64,000 nt of DNA from Candidatus Flexifilum affinis (GTDB lineage Bacteria; Chloroflexota; Anaerolineae; Aggregatilineales; Phototrophicaceae): the NCBI GenBank assembly GCA_016713325.1, contig JADJPJ010000027.1, forward strand, positions 56,849-120,848, given 5' to 3'. Below, piece by piece: positions 38,903 to 47,862 of this stretch (position 1 is its first letter; each line of letters starts with the position of its first letter). Under the pieces are notes generated by a model. It did not search any database. It was given only the letters and a program-made list of their open reading frames with translations, and was not told where the DNA came from. The translations under genes were made by a program, and so were the position numbers.

Positions 38903-40053
38903 ATGGCTGAGAAGTCACGAGGAAACACCACAGACTTTAACGATGCGGCTCGTCTGGTTTCTCTGATGTGGAAAAATCGCCGCTTCCTTGTGTCTTCCGG
39001 ACGCCGGGCAATGTACATCGGCTGTGTCGGAAACAAGAATTTCGGCGACGATCTGATTCGTGTGGCCATCCACGACATTTTCCGAGATGTTTGCACGTTC
39101 TACAGCCAGCCTTACCACAGTGTCCAGCAGAGCGATCGGCTCTTCTTCCAGGTGTTCGTCCGCAACGTTGAGATGCCGATGGTCTTCTTAGGGGGCGGCA
39201 CGCTCATCAAGTCTCACGGCAAGTCGATATACCTGTCTCGCATCCGCCAGGCTCAAAACCGGAACTCGAACACACGCCTCGTCGTCTTCGGCCCTGGGGT
39301 GGAAGACATCGAACTTGCAGAGAAAAAAGGGCACAAGATAAATACGACGCCTTGGGTAGAAACATTGAACCAGGCGGAGTATATCGGCGTGCGAGGACCG
39401 CTTTCGAAGCATGCGCTTGAGAGCTGGGGCGTCACGCAGCCGGTCCACATCACCGCCGATCCGGGTATTTACTATGCACCAGACGCGCTTACCCCCCATC
39501 CGCTAGGCAAGCGCATCGGCATCAATCTGGCCGGGGGCTGAAGAACGCACACGTTTTTGGTCATGACGTGGACAGGCTCTCCCAAACGATCATGACCTTC
39601 GCACGCCGGCTGCTGGATTCTGGCTGGACGATCACCTGGTTTCCGACAACCCAGGATGATGCGGATGAGATGCGCAGGCTCATCGCACGGGCAAACCTGC
39701 CCCCCATGGCGATAATGTCCGACTTTCTGAACATACCCGCCATGCTGGATCGACTCAAGGAACAGGACATCTTTGTCGGCCAGCGCCTGCATTCCGTGGT
39801 GGCTGCGAGCAGTGTCTATGTCCCGGTCCTGGCGCTGGAATACCAGCTCAAGTGTCGCGACTTCATGATGTCGATCGACCAGGAGGACGCGGTCATTCGC
39901 ACCGATACCGTCGAAGCCGCCGAACTCTTCGACCGCGTGCAGGCCCTGTATGACCATCATGAACAGGTTCAGCAGCGAGTCTACCAATCCGTTCAGTCCC
40001 TGCGTCGGAACCTTCTGGAAGGGTCCCGAACTGTCAAGTCACTGATTCGCTGA
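38903..40053 (+). CDS. Polysaccharide pyruvyl transferase family protein (one frameshift)
   Basis: The family adds ketal-linked pyruvate from phosphoenolpyruvate to glycan sugars (CsaB, WcaK, ExoV group). The N-terminal part has IGCVGNKNFGDDLI, FLGGGTLIKS and GVRGPLSKHAL; the C-terminal part has DIFVGQRLHSVVAASS, the conserved RLHS motif. The frame breaks at a run of five G near 39535: after INLAGG a TGA appears, and shifting one base restores LKNAHVFGHDVDRL. The composite is about 380 residues. Pyruvylation would place negative charge on the glycan or cap its end, consistent with the neighbouring chain-end-recognising exporter. Confidence 0.82.
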
Positions 40054-40168
40054 GAAAACAGCCCATCAATGGACGACATCCGGCAGATGGCCTGCCGCGC
40101 GTTCTGGCTCGGCCGGCTTTCGCCGCTGGATTTCTTTTCTTCTCTCCAAAGACACTTCAGAGGCTAGT

Positions 40169-41337
40169 ATGGTTGTGGGTTCGCCGGGCAAGACCCTCTC
40201 TCTATTCCATCCCTTCAGCGCGCAAAGCATCGGGCTGCCCGAGGCATCCATTCCCCAGGTCCACAGCAAACCCCATATCGCGGCCCTGCGTCACCTGGCC
40301 GACAGCGACTGGACCTGTTCTGCCGATTATCTGAGCGAGCGCCGGCTCGCCTACACTCACACCGATGGACAGATCACCTGGCGCTTCTATCCGATCAGCC
40401 GCACCCTGCGAAACAAACGGCGCGAGCCAGTCTTCAAGAGGGAGACGTCCTACTGGGCGCTGGCTTCGGTCGCCCTTCACCCGCCGGACCTGCTGGTGCT
40501 CAACATGTCGGCGCACACCAGTTGGATGACCCGCGCCATGGGTAAAACCATGACACGGGCTGGCCGTCCCTACCTGGCGATGATCGGCGGCATCTACTAC
40601 ACCTGGAGCGACGATGTCGTCGAATACTACCGGGGCGCACGGACCATCATCACCCACACCCGCTGGCAGGCGCGCGAGATCGGTGCCATCGATCATCTCC
40701 GCAATGCGCGGGTGCGCGTGCTGCCGCTGGGTGTGGACTGCGACCACTTTCGGCCCGCGCAGGAACGCCGACCGGACGGCGCGCCGATGCTCCTGTTCAT
40801 CGGCCGCTGGCAGGAATGGAAGGGTATCCATCACGCCGTCGAGGCGCTGCGGGTGGTCCGGGAGCGCCATCCGGGAGCCAGGCTGCACATCGTCGGGCCG
40901 TACTCCTCCCCGAAGTACCTGGAGACCGTCCGCGCGCAGATCCACAACTGTGGCCTGGACGATGCGGTCAACATTACTGGCCTGATTCCTACGATCAACT
41001 CGTAAGCTGGTACCAGAATGCCGATTTCTTCCTGCTGCCCAGCACCCCCGGCCTGGAGAGTTTCGGCATGGTGGTGGTCGAAAGCCTGGCCTGCGGCACG
41101 CCGGTGGTCGCCCTCAAGGCCGAAGGCGGCGGCCCGAACGAGATCGTCACGCACGGCGAGGATGGCTTCCTGGTCCATGCCGATCAGATCGGTCGCACGT
41201 TGCTTCAGGCGCTGGAGCAGCCGGAGGCCATGGCCCGCATGCGGCTGGCCGCCCGCCGCAAGGCCGTGGAACAATACAGTATTGGGGTGACACAATCGGC
41301 GTTCTTCGATATTGTCAGCGAAGCGACACATCCATGA
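40169..41337 (+). CDS. GT4-family glycosyltransferase (one frameshift)
   Basis: The N-terminal domain (residues about 1-185) includes MIGGIYYTWSDDVVEYYRGA. The donor domain begins PMLLFIGRWQEWKGIHHAVEAL. Near base 40995 the frame breaks after INTGLIP-type sequence (ITGLIP). The other frame continues YDQLVSWYQNADFFLLPSTPGLESFGMVVVESLACGTPVVALKAEGGGPNEI, holding the complete EX7E motif, to TGA 41337. Both halves are conserved, so a single missing base is the likely cause. It is followed by another GT gene after 25 bases. Confidence 0.83.
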
Positions 41338-41362
41338 TTGCAGAGAGGGGACCATCCTCCTC

Positions 41363-42421
41363 ATGACTGAGGTACCAGGGATACTTCAATTCGACCACTT
41401 TGCCGTCGTCAGCCATCGGTCCCGCCATCATGCACAGCATGGCGGCTATGCCAAACTGGCAGACTACCTGCCCGGGGAAATCATCACGGTCGAAAAGAGC
41501 AAAGTGCCGTACCGCCTGCGAAGGTTGGCGGCGCACTACGCTTACGCCGCCAGTTATGACTCGGACAGCGCGACCAAAGAGATTGCGCTGTTCAGCCACA
41601 TGATGAAGCGCCCCGGTGGCGCGGCGTTCTTCCTGAATGGCGAACACGATTTTAATTACACGGCGACCACGGCCGGGTTGTTCCGCTGGCGAACGGCTGC
41701 CACGTTCCACAAGCCGCCGGACGAATTGCGGCAGCACTATCGTCCCGGCAGCCTGCGCCATATCGGCGCAGCGGTAGCGGTCGGCAGCAACCAGGTCGAA
41801 ACCCTGCGGGAACTGACAGGCCACGATCGGGTGCGCTTCATCCCGCACGGCATCGATCCGGATTTCTTCTCACCATCGCCCCGGCCGGCGGAATACACGC
41901 AGAACTGTATCTTTGTTGGTCAGCATTATCGTGATTTCGAGACCCTGAGGATTGTGGGCGACGCCCTGTCTCAGCGCTTCCCCGGCTTGAAGATCAATGT
42001 GTTGGTGACCCGTCACTTCCAATCCAGGCTTGCACCACGCGATTGGATGATAGTGCAGTCGGGCCTTGACGACGAGACGCTGCGCGATCTGTACCGCAAG
42101 TCGAGCTGCCTGCTGCTGCCGCTCCGGGATGCCACCGCGTGCAATGCGATTCTCGAAGCCCTCGGCTGTGGCACGCCGATCGTCACGACCGATGTCGGCG
42201 GCGTACGGGATTACATGGACGAAACGTGCGGTTACATCTGCCCGCCTCGGGATGCCGATGCGATGATCGAGGCCGCCACGACCCTGCTCACCAATCCGGA
42301 TCGGAATCTTAAGCTGCGCCTGGCAGGACCGCCCTACGCGGCGCGCTTCCGGTGGGAAGTCGTCAGCGCTGCCATCCTCGACTTCCTGCACGAGACGCTC
42401 GGCATCACCGTCGCATCGTGA
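41363..42421 (+). CDS. GT-B glycosyltransferase
   Basis: This 352-residue protein has an unusual acceptor domain (QHGGYAKLADYLPGE, LNGEHDFNYT, AATFHKPPDELRQHY). The donor domain reads NCIFVGQHYRDFETLRIVGDAL, DWMIVQSGLDDETLRDLYRKS and CNAILEALGCGTPIVTTDVGGVRDYM. The EALGCGTPIV block fits GT4, while the first Glu of EX7E is replaced by Thr-Ala-Cys. ATG 41363 is chosen; an upstream in-frame start at 41312 lies inside the previous gene. It probably adds one sugar to the growing repeat. Confidence 0.8.
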   Translation: MTEVPGILQFDHFAVVSHRSRHHAQHGGYAKLADYLPGEIITVEKSKVPYRLRRLAAHYAYAASYDSDSATKEIALFSHMMKRPGGAAFFLNGEHDFNYTATTAGLFRWRTAATFHKPPDELRQHYRPGSLRHIGAAVAVGSNQVETLRELTGHDRVRFIPHGIDPDFFSPSPRPAEYTQNCIFVGQHYRDFETLRIVGDALSQRFPGLKINVLVTRHFQSRLAPRDWMIVQSGLDDETLRDLYRKSSCLLLPLRDATACNAILEALGCGTPIVTTDVGGVRDYMDETCGYICPPRDADAMIEAATTLLTNPDRNLKLRLAGPPYAARFRWEVVSAAILDFLHETLGITVAS

Positions 42422-42544
42422 CCGGCAGACCGCCGGCCCGCCATCGAGCCATGTCAATTGCCCTTTTTTCCGGTAGACTTAGCGTGACTGCTCGCGAGCA
42501 CGAGACTGCGGGCAGCAACGCGCTGAGACGCAAGAGGTGAAGCT

Positions 42545-43513
42545 TTGGCGACTCTCATCACCGGTGGTGCCGGGTTCATTGGCAGTCGGCTGGCACAGCG
42601 ATTGCTGACGGAAAACGAACCGGTCGTCATTCTCGACAACTTCAACGACTACTACGATCCGGCAGTGAAGCGGGCGAATATCGACGCACTGAATGGAAAC
42701 GCGGTCGTTATCGAAGGCGATATTCGCGACGAAGCCTGTATCCAGGAGATCTTCCAGACCCATCCGGTCAGGCGTGTGGCCCACCTGGCGGCCATGGCCG
42801 GCATGCGCTACTCCATCGAGCGCGGTCGGCTCTATGCCGACGTCAACACCGGGGCGACCGTCAGCCTGCTCGACGCGGCGCGGCGCAGCGGCGTCGACAT
42901 CTTCGTCCTCGGCTCAACCTCTTCCGTGTACGGCAATGCCGATCGCATCCCCTTTGTCGAAGACGATGCCGCCGCCATGCCGCTGGCGCCTTACCCGGCC
43001 AGCAAGCGCGCTGCCGAGTTGTTCGCGCATTCCTATCACAACCTGTTCGGCCTCAACGTCAATGTGCTGCGCTTCTTCAACGTCTACGGGCCGCACGGCC
43101 GGCCGGACATGATGCCGCTCAAGGCGCTGGATCACATCCTCAACGGTAAGACCATCCAGATGTATGCCGGCGGGGCGCTCATGCGCGACTGGACCTACAT
43201 CGACGACATCGTCGACGGGGTGGTCGCCGCGCTCCAGCGGCCGATGGGCTACCAGATCTTCAATCTCGGCTTCGGCAGCCCGCTCAGCTTCGTCGATTTC
43301 ATCCGCATCTACGAGGAGCTGACCGGCAAACACGCCGTCACTGAGATTGTCGAGGCGCCGCTGAGCGAAGCCAAGACCACCTACTGCGATAACAGCCGGG
43401 CGCGCGAGCATCTCGGATTTGCGCCGAAAATCGACATCCGCGAAGGATTATCACGGACCTGGGCATGGTATCGACAGCGGTATCTCGACCCGCAGAACTC
43501 AACATCAGACTGA
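42545..43513 (+). CDS. UDP-glucuronate 4-epimerase-like SDR protein
   Basis: This 322-residue SDR protein has the GGAGFIGS loop, then LDNFNDYYDPAVKRANI, a segment characteristic of UDP-glucuronate epimerases (CapI/LpsL type). It also has AAMAGMRYSIE, STSSVYG and YPASKRAAE with the catalytic YxxxK. It would make UDP-galacturonate or a related donor, giving an acidic polysaccharide. TTG 42545 is the start: GAGGTGA lies just before it and the Rossmann strand follows directly; no suitable ATG exists. Its last 49 bases overlap the start of the EEP-fold gene in another frame. Confidence 0.87.
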   Translation: MATLITGGAGFIGSRLAQRLLTENEPVVILDNFNDYYDPAVKRANIDALNGNAVVIEGDIRDEACIQEIFQTHPVRRVAHLAAMAGMRYSIERGRLYADVNTGATVSLLDAARRSGVDIFVLGSTSSVYGNADRIPFVEDDAAAMPLAPYPASKRAAELFAHSYHNLFGLNVNVLRFFNVYGPHGRPDMMPLKALDHILNGKTIQMYAGGALMRDWTYIDDIVDGVVAALQRPMGYQIFNLGFGSPLSFVDFIRIYEELTGKHAVTEIVEAPLSEAKTTYCDNSRAREHLGFAPKIDIREGLSRTWAWYRQRYLDPQNSTSD

Positions 43514-44529
43514 TACTGCGATCTATTCTCAGGACGATCTCGCTCGGTTACGGGGCGCTGCTGCTGGCGCTGATCGTGCTGCGCCTGCTGCGCGTGACCA
43601 GCCCCTTCGCGTTGACCCTGCTGCTCAGCATCACGCCGCTGCTCTTCGTCTTCCTGCCGATCGCGCTGGCCATGGCCATTCTGTCGCGCTCGCGGGCAGC
43701 GGTCGTGACCAGCCTGATGTTGGGGGCCATCGCGGCTTTCTGGTTGGGCGGCATCTACTTCACCGGAGCCGTCGCGACGGCCGCCGAAGAGCCGATACGG
43801 GTGCTGGTGTTCAACGCCTCGGGCAAGGATCTGGCGCGCGCCTATGCCGAGCCATGGTTCAACACCCGGCCGGCCGACATCATCCTGATGCAGGAAACCT
43901 TCTACACCCGCCAGGGCAGCGGACTGTCCAATGTGCGTGAGACCTACCCCTACCAGGCCGTTCAGCCCAGGACCGAAGCGGTGAACTACCGGGGCGTCGC
44001 CACGCTGTCGGTTTATCCAATCGAAGAGGAGGGGCGCGAAGGCCTCGGTTCGGAGAGCGCCTTCTCGCGCGTCGTGATCGACTTGGACGGGGTGCGTGTC
44101 GCTGTCTACAACGTCAGCCTGCCTGCCCCCTTCGAATCCGACGAGGCGTTCAGCGTCTCCACGCTGCTGCGCACCTACAACACCGACGTCCGTGATCGCG
44201 CGCTCGACCTGCTGATCGCCCGTCTGGAGCAGGAGGATCTCCCGGCCATCGTCGGCGGCGAGTTCAACCTGACCGAATTCGACCCGGCCTATGATCGGTT
44301 GGCCGGCATGCTCACCGACACCTTCCGCGAAGCAGGGTCCGGGCCCGGTTTCACCTTCCCGGTGGCGGGTGGCTATTCGCTGGACGGGCTGCTGCGCCCG
44401 ATTTTGCGACTGGACTATTTGTGGTGTGACGACACCTTCCGCGCCCGAAGCGCCGTGGTCGGAGAGCCTATTCCCGGCAGCGACCGCCTGCCGCTGCTTG
44501 TCGAACTCGACCGCGCCGGGGAGTCGTGA
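43465..44529 (+). CDS. Membrane-anchored endonuclease/exonuclease/phosphatase-fold protein with altered active site
   Basis: Residues about 20-105 form three membrane helices. The rest is an EEP-fold domain (IRVLVFNASGKD, IILMQETFY, VAVYNVSLPAP, IVGGEFNLTEFD, RLDYLWCDD, GSDRLPLLVEL), probably outside the cell. The metal-binding Glu in MQET is kept. The usual GDFN motif is GEFN (Asp to Glu) and the catalytic SDH is SDR (His to Arg), so ordinary phosphodiesterase chemistry may be lost. Relatives hydrolyse phosphodiesters in nucleic acids, inositol phosphates or lipids. Inside a glycan operon it could process lipid-linked intermediates or simply bind phosphate groups. It is coupled to the following half-length GT4 by a stop/start overlap. 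Confidence 0.78.
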   Translation: MVSTAVSRPAELNIRLILRSILRTISLGYGALLLALIVLRLLRVTSPFALTLLLSITPLLFVFLPIALAMAILSRSRAAVVTSLMLGAIAAFWLGGIYFTGAVATAAEEPIRVLVFNASGKDLARAYAEPWFNTRPADIILMQETFYTRQGSGLSNVRETYPYQAVQPRTEAVNYRGVATLSVYPIEEEGREGLGSESAFSRVVIDLDGVRVAVYNVSLPAPFESDEAFSVSTLLRTYNTDVRDRALDLLIARLEQEDLPAIVGGEFNLTEFDPAYDRLAGMLTDTFREAGSGPGFTFPVAGGYSLDGLLRPILRLDYLWCDDTFRARSAVVGEPIPGSDRLPLLVELDRAGES

Positions 44530-45035
44530 TGACCGCGCCGAGACTGATCGCCATTGGCCCCCTGCACTGGACGATGGGCTACGACTATCTGCTGGCAGCC
44601 CTGAGCCGTCTGCACCAGGCGGGTGTGCCGTTCACCGCGCAAATCGTCGGTAGCGGCCCACTCTATTCGGATCTACGCTTCGCCATCGGCGATATCGGCC
44701 TGCGCGACATCGTTCGTTTGCAGCCAAACTTCACCCCGGAACAAACGACCGCGGCGCTGCAGGAAGCCGACGTCTACGTCCTCACCAGCCACCGCGACGA
44801 GATCCGTCCGCCGCTCCGTGACGCGCTGGCGTTGGGCAAGGTCGTGGTCGCCGCGGCTTTCCCCGGCATCGAGCAGGTGGTGCAAAACGGGATCAACGGC
44901 TATCTCACCCCGCCGCGCGACGTCTACGCGCTGGCTGACCGTCTGAGCCAGGTCCTGCGCAGCCCGGATCAACACGCCTCGACAAGCGATAATCCAACCG
45001 GGAGTCCCCCGGCTGCCGCCGCGCTTAACGTGTGA
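44529..45035 (+). CDS. Half-length GT4: donor domain only
   Basis: At about 168 residues this is only the C-terminal Rossmann half of a GT4 enzyme: IAIGPLHWTMGYDYLLAALSRL, VGSGPLYSDLRFA, ADVYVLTSHRDEIRPPLRDALALGKVVVAAAFPGI, NGYLTPPRD. The EX7E position reads DEIRPPLRDAL, so the second Glu is Asp. There is no acceptor domain and no broken upstream sequence encoding one; the previous 1 kb is the EEP gene. It is a separate cistron (ATG 44529 overlapping TGA), not a frameshift product. The Pro/Ser/Ala-rich tail is poorly conserved. It may pair with another subunit, as in the two-part Alg13/Alg14 system, or have a regulatory role. Confidence 0.75.
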   Translation: MTAPRLIAIGPLHWTMGYDYLLAALSRLHQAGVPFTAQIVGSGPLYSDLRFAIGDIGLRDIVRLQPNFTPEQTTAALQEADVYVLTSHRDEIRPPLRDALALGKVVVAAAFPGIEQVVQNGINGYLTPPRDVYALADRLSQVLRSPDQHASTSDNPTGSPPAAAALNV

Positions 45036-45051
45036 AAGTCGCCCGGAACCC

Positions 45052-46296
45052 ATGCCTCCTGCCACGCCGCTCATCATCGGCATTTACGCCCACAGCTTCC
45101 CCGTCTGGTCGGAGACGTTCATCGTCACCAAGGTCCTCGGTCTGCTCGAACAGGGCTTCGACGTGCAGATTTTCGTCGCCGCGCCCAGCCAGCACTGGGA
45201 TCGCTTCGACATTCTGAAGAACCGCCCGGACGTGCGCGCTCGGGTGCACGCCCCGCTGCCATTCAGCGGCAGCGCCGTGGTCACGAGCGGGCTGCCACGC
45301 CTGCTGGGAATCGCCGTCCGTCACCCGGCCGCGTTCGCCCGCTTTCTGGCCCACTGCTGGCGCTGGCGAGGCGAAAACCCGCTCGGTTTCCTCAAGGCGG
45401 TCTACACGCGCGCCCATTTCGTCGGCCCCCGGCTCGACATCCTGCACATCGAGTTCGACACCCAGGGCCTGTCGATCGTCGATCTCAAGCACTACTTCGG
45501 CAGCAAGCTGCTGCTCAGTTCGCGGTCGAGCTACGAACAGTCCAGCGTGATCGACCGCTTCCCCGACGCACCGCGCACCCTTTACCGCCACGCCGACGGC
45601 TATCACTTCATCTCGCGCTTCCTCCAGGCCGCCGCCGCCCGTCTCGGCCTGCCGCCCTCGACGCCCTGGTGGCTGATCCAGCCGGCTATCGACCTGAGCG
45701 TCTTCACCGGCCGCGACCCCGCGACGCACAAGGCGGAGGGCGCGCCGCTGCGGCTCCTCTCGGTCGGACGGTTGCACTGGCAGAAGGGCTATGAGTTCGC
45801 CATCGACGCCGTGGCCCTGGTCAAAGCGGCGGGCGTCGCCGTCGAGTACGTCATCCTTGGCGAGGGCAGCTACCGCGAAGCCATCGAGTTCGCTGCCGCG
45901 CATTATGGCCTGCTGGAGGACGGCACGGTCAAACTCCTCGGTTCGGTGCCGCGCGAAGCCGTGCCAACGTATCTCAAAGAAGCCGACATCTTCGTCCATG
46001 CCGCGCTGGAAGAGGGCTTTGCCAACGCCGTCATCGAAGCGCAGGCCAGCGGGCTGCCCGTCGTCACCAGCGATGCCGGCGGCCTGCCGGAAAATGTCGA
46101 AGACGGCGTCACCGGCTTCGTCGTCCCCCGCCGCGACGCCCGCGCCATGGCCGAGAAGATCCTCGCGCTGGCCGGCGACCCCGCCCTGCGCGAGCGGATG
46201 GGCCAAGCGGGCCGGCGCCGCGCGCTGGATGTATTCGACATTCGCCGCCAGATCGACTCCTTCGCCGACCTCTATCGCGAACTCGCAGGACGCTGA
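45052..46296 (+). CDS. GT4-family glycosyltransferase
   Basis: This full-length GT-B protein has 414 residues. It begins IIGIYAHSFPVWSETFI, a start typical of colanic-acid and exopolysaccharide GT4 enzymes (WcaL-like), with HIEFDTQGLSIVDLKHYFG in the acceptor domain. The donor domain contains LLSVGRLHWQKGYEFAIDAV, ILGEGSYRE and ALEEGFANAVIEAQASGLPVV with an intact EX7E. The phrase HWQKGYEFA closely matches the half-length neighbour (HWTMGYDYL), so these genes are related by descent. It is separated by 6 bases from the next GT4. Confidence 0.92.
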   Translation: MPPATPLIIGIYAHSFPVWSETFIVTKVLGLLEQGFDVQIFVAAPSQHWDRFDILKNRPDVRARVHAPLPFSGSAVVTSGLPRLLGIAVRHPAAFARFLAHCWRWRGENPLGFLKAVYTRAHFVGPRLDILHIEFDTQGLSIVDLKHYFGSKLLLSSRSSYEQSSVIDRFPDAPRTLYRHADGYHFISRFLQAAAARLGLPPSTPWWLIQPAIDLSVFTGRDPATHKAEGAPLRLLSVGRLHWQKGYEFAIDAVALVKAAGVAVEYVILGEGSYREAIEFAAAHYGLLEDGTVKLLGSVPREAVPTYLKEADIFVHAALEEGFANAVIEAQASGLPVVTSDAGGLPENVEDGVTGFVVPRRDARAMAEKILALAGDPALRERMGQAGRRRALDVFDIRRQIDSFADLYRELAGR

Positions 46297-46302
46297 CCCC
46301 CA

Positions 46303-47388
46303 ATGACGCATGTGCTGATGTTCGGTGTGGGGAGCCAACCGCCTACCTTCATCCGCCGGCAGATCGATACCCTGCGGGCCGCCGGGCTGCAAGTCTCCAC
46401 CTGGGAGTACCGCACTCCGTTGCAGGGTCTGCTTCGGAAGGTTGCCATTCACGGTCGAGTCAGTTTCGGCTCGATACTCGATCTGCCGCCCACCAAACGC
46501 GCCCTGCTCCGTGAAGCCGATCTGTACCATTTCCAGTGGCCGCAGGGGCTGTTCGAATTCGGGCCAGTGGCGCGCCGGCTGGGCATCCCGACGATCGTCA
46601 GTCTTCGCGGCATGGCCATCAACATCCAGCCCCACACGCCGGGCAACGAAGCCTATGTCCGCAATCTGCGCCGGGTGCTGCCCACGTGCAGCGCCTATCA
46701 CGGAGTCTCGCAGGCCATTCTCCAAGAAGCCGAGAAATTCGGTCTGGTGATGGCGCGCGCCCGCGTCATCTACACCGCGCTCGACCTCAGTTTTTTCGCC
46801 CCTGCTCCGACGCCGCCCCCGCCGGAACCGTTACAGATCATCATGATCGGCCGACTGGAGTGGGTCAAAGGCTACGAGTACGCCGTTCGGGTCCTGGAGC
46901 AGGTGGTCAACCGGCACCAGATCGACGCTAGGCTGGTGATCATCGGCGATGGCGAAGACGAGGAGCGAGTCCGCTTCACCGCCGCTGACCTGGGCGTCGG
47001 CGATCGAGTGGTGCTGGCCGGCAAGCTGCCTCCCGACGGCGTGCGCGACATGATTCACAGGAGCCACCTGCTGCTGCACACCGCCTTGAGCGAGGGGATC
47101 GCCAACGCCGTGGTGGAAGGGATGGCCTGCGGGCTGCCCGTCGTCACGACGCGGGCCGGCGGCATGGACGAGGCAGTCGGCGACGGCATCGAGGGATTCG
47201 TCGTGCCGTCGCGCGATGTGCCCGCCCTGGCCGAAGCGGTCGCCCGGCTGGCGCATGATCCTGACCTGCGTCAGAAGATGGGATCGGCCGGACGCGCGCG
47301 GGCGCTGCGCCAGTTCGCGCCGGATCGTCAGGGCGCAGAATTCGTCGACCTCTATCGCGCCGCTCTGCACACCGCAGGAAAATCGTGA
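46303..47388 (+). CDS. GT4-family glycosyltransferase
   Basis: This full-length GT-B protein has 361 residues, with FGVGSQPPTFIRRQIDTLRAAG at the N terminus, YHFQWPQGLFEFGPVARRLGIP in the acceptor domain, and IMIGRLEWVKGYEYAVRVLE, IIGDGEDEE and ALSEGIANAVVEGMACGLPVV in the donor domain. EX7E is intact. It is a sister of the GT4 at 45052-46296. Its TGA overlaps the GTG of the next, half-length GT4, indicating translational coupling and roughly equal amounts of product. Confidence 0.92.
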   Translation: MTHVLMFGVGSQPPTFIRRQIDTLRAAGLQVSTWEYRTPLQGLLRKVAIHGRVSFGSILDLPPTKRALLREADLYHFQWPQGLFEFGPVARRLGIPTIVSLRGMAINIQPHTPGNEAYVRNLRRVLPTCSAYHGVSQAILQEAEKFGLVMARARVIYTALDLSFFAPAPTPPPPEPLQIIMIGRLEWVKGYEYAVRVLEQVVNRHQIDARLVIIGDGEDEERVRFTAADLGVGDRVVLAGKLPPDGVRDMIHRSHLLLHTALSEGIANAVVEGMACGLPVVTTRAGGMDEAVGDGIEGFVVPSRDVPALAEAVARLAHDPDLRQKMGSAGRARALRQFAPDRQGAEFVDLYRAALHTAGKS

Positions 47389-47855
47389 ACCCAGCCATAC
47401 GTCTCCAGCCGCTCAAGCTGATCACCATCGCCGCGCTCGACTGGCGTAACGGACTGGAATATGCGCTGGAGGCGGTCCATCGCCTTGCGCAGGGCGGGCT
47501 GCACGTCGACTACACCATCGTCGGTTCCGGCGAATTTCTCGAAGCAGTGGTCTTGGCTCGTCATGAGTTCGGTCTGGACGATCGCGTCAAACTGCTGCTC
47601 ACGGCGGACGATGCGCGCATTCAGGCGCTGCTGCGCGATGCCCACGCCTTTCTGTACCCCTGCGTTGCGCCAGGGGCCGCTCACGGCCTGGCGATGGCAG
47701 TGGCGGCGCGCAGGCCGGTGATCGCCTTCGAACAGGCGGAAGTCGCCGCGGCACTGCAAGGCTATTCCGACGTGCAATGGATCCCGCGACGCGACGTCGA
47801 ACGCCTCACAGATGCGCTAAAATCTCTTCTGAATTTTCCGGAAACGTCGGATTGA
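47385..47855 (+). CDS. Half-length GT4: donor domain only
   Basis: This 156-residue protein is again just the C-terminal GT4 half: ITIAALDWRNGLEYALEAVHRL, IVGSGEFLEAVVLARHEFGLDD, AHAFLYPCVAPGAAHGLAMAVAARRPVIAFE. The donor-binding EX7E motif has become CVAPGAAHGLAMAV, with both acidic residues missing. So it probably does not transfer sugar by itself. The GTG start at 47385 overlaps the stop of the preceding full-length GT4. Together with 44529-45035 it brackets two complete GT4 genes. Confidence 0.75.
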   Translation: MNPAIRLQPLKLITIAALDWRNGLEYALEAVHRLAQGGLHVDYTIVGSGEFLEAVVLARHEFGLDDRVKLLLTADDARIQALLRDAHAFLYPCVAPGAAHGLAMAVAARRPVIAFEQAEVAAALQGYSDVQWIPRRDVERLTDALKSLLNFPETSD

Positions 47856-47862
47856 ACGAGGG

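Noticed and set aside
39535..39541. TGA after INLAGG in the pyruvyltransferase as a second selenocysteine
   Set aside because: The sequence after TGA in the same frame is not conserved; a one-base shift in a five-G run restores the family sequence.
45025..46725. 566-codon minus-strand frame opposite two GT4 genes
   Set aside because: Antisense shadow; the GT4 motifs are all on the plus strand.
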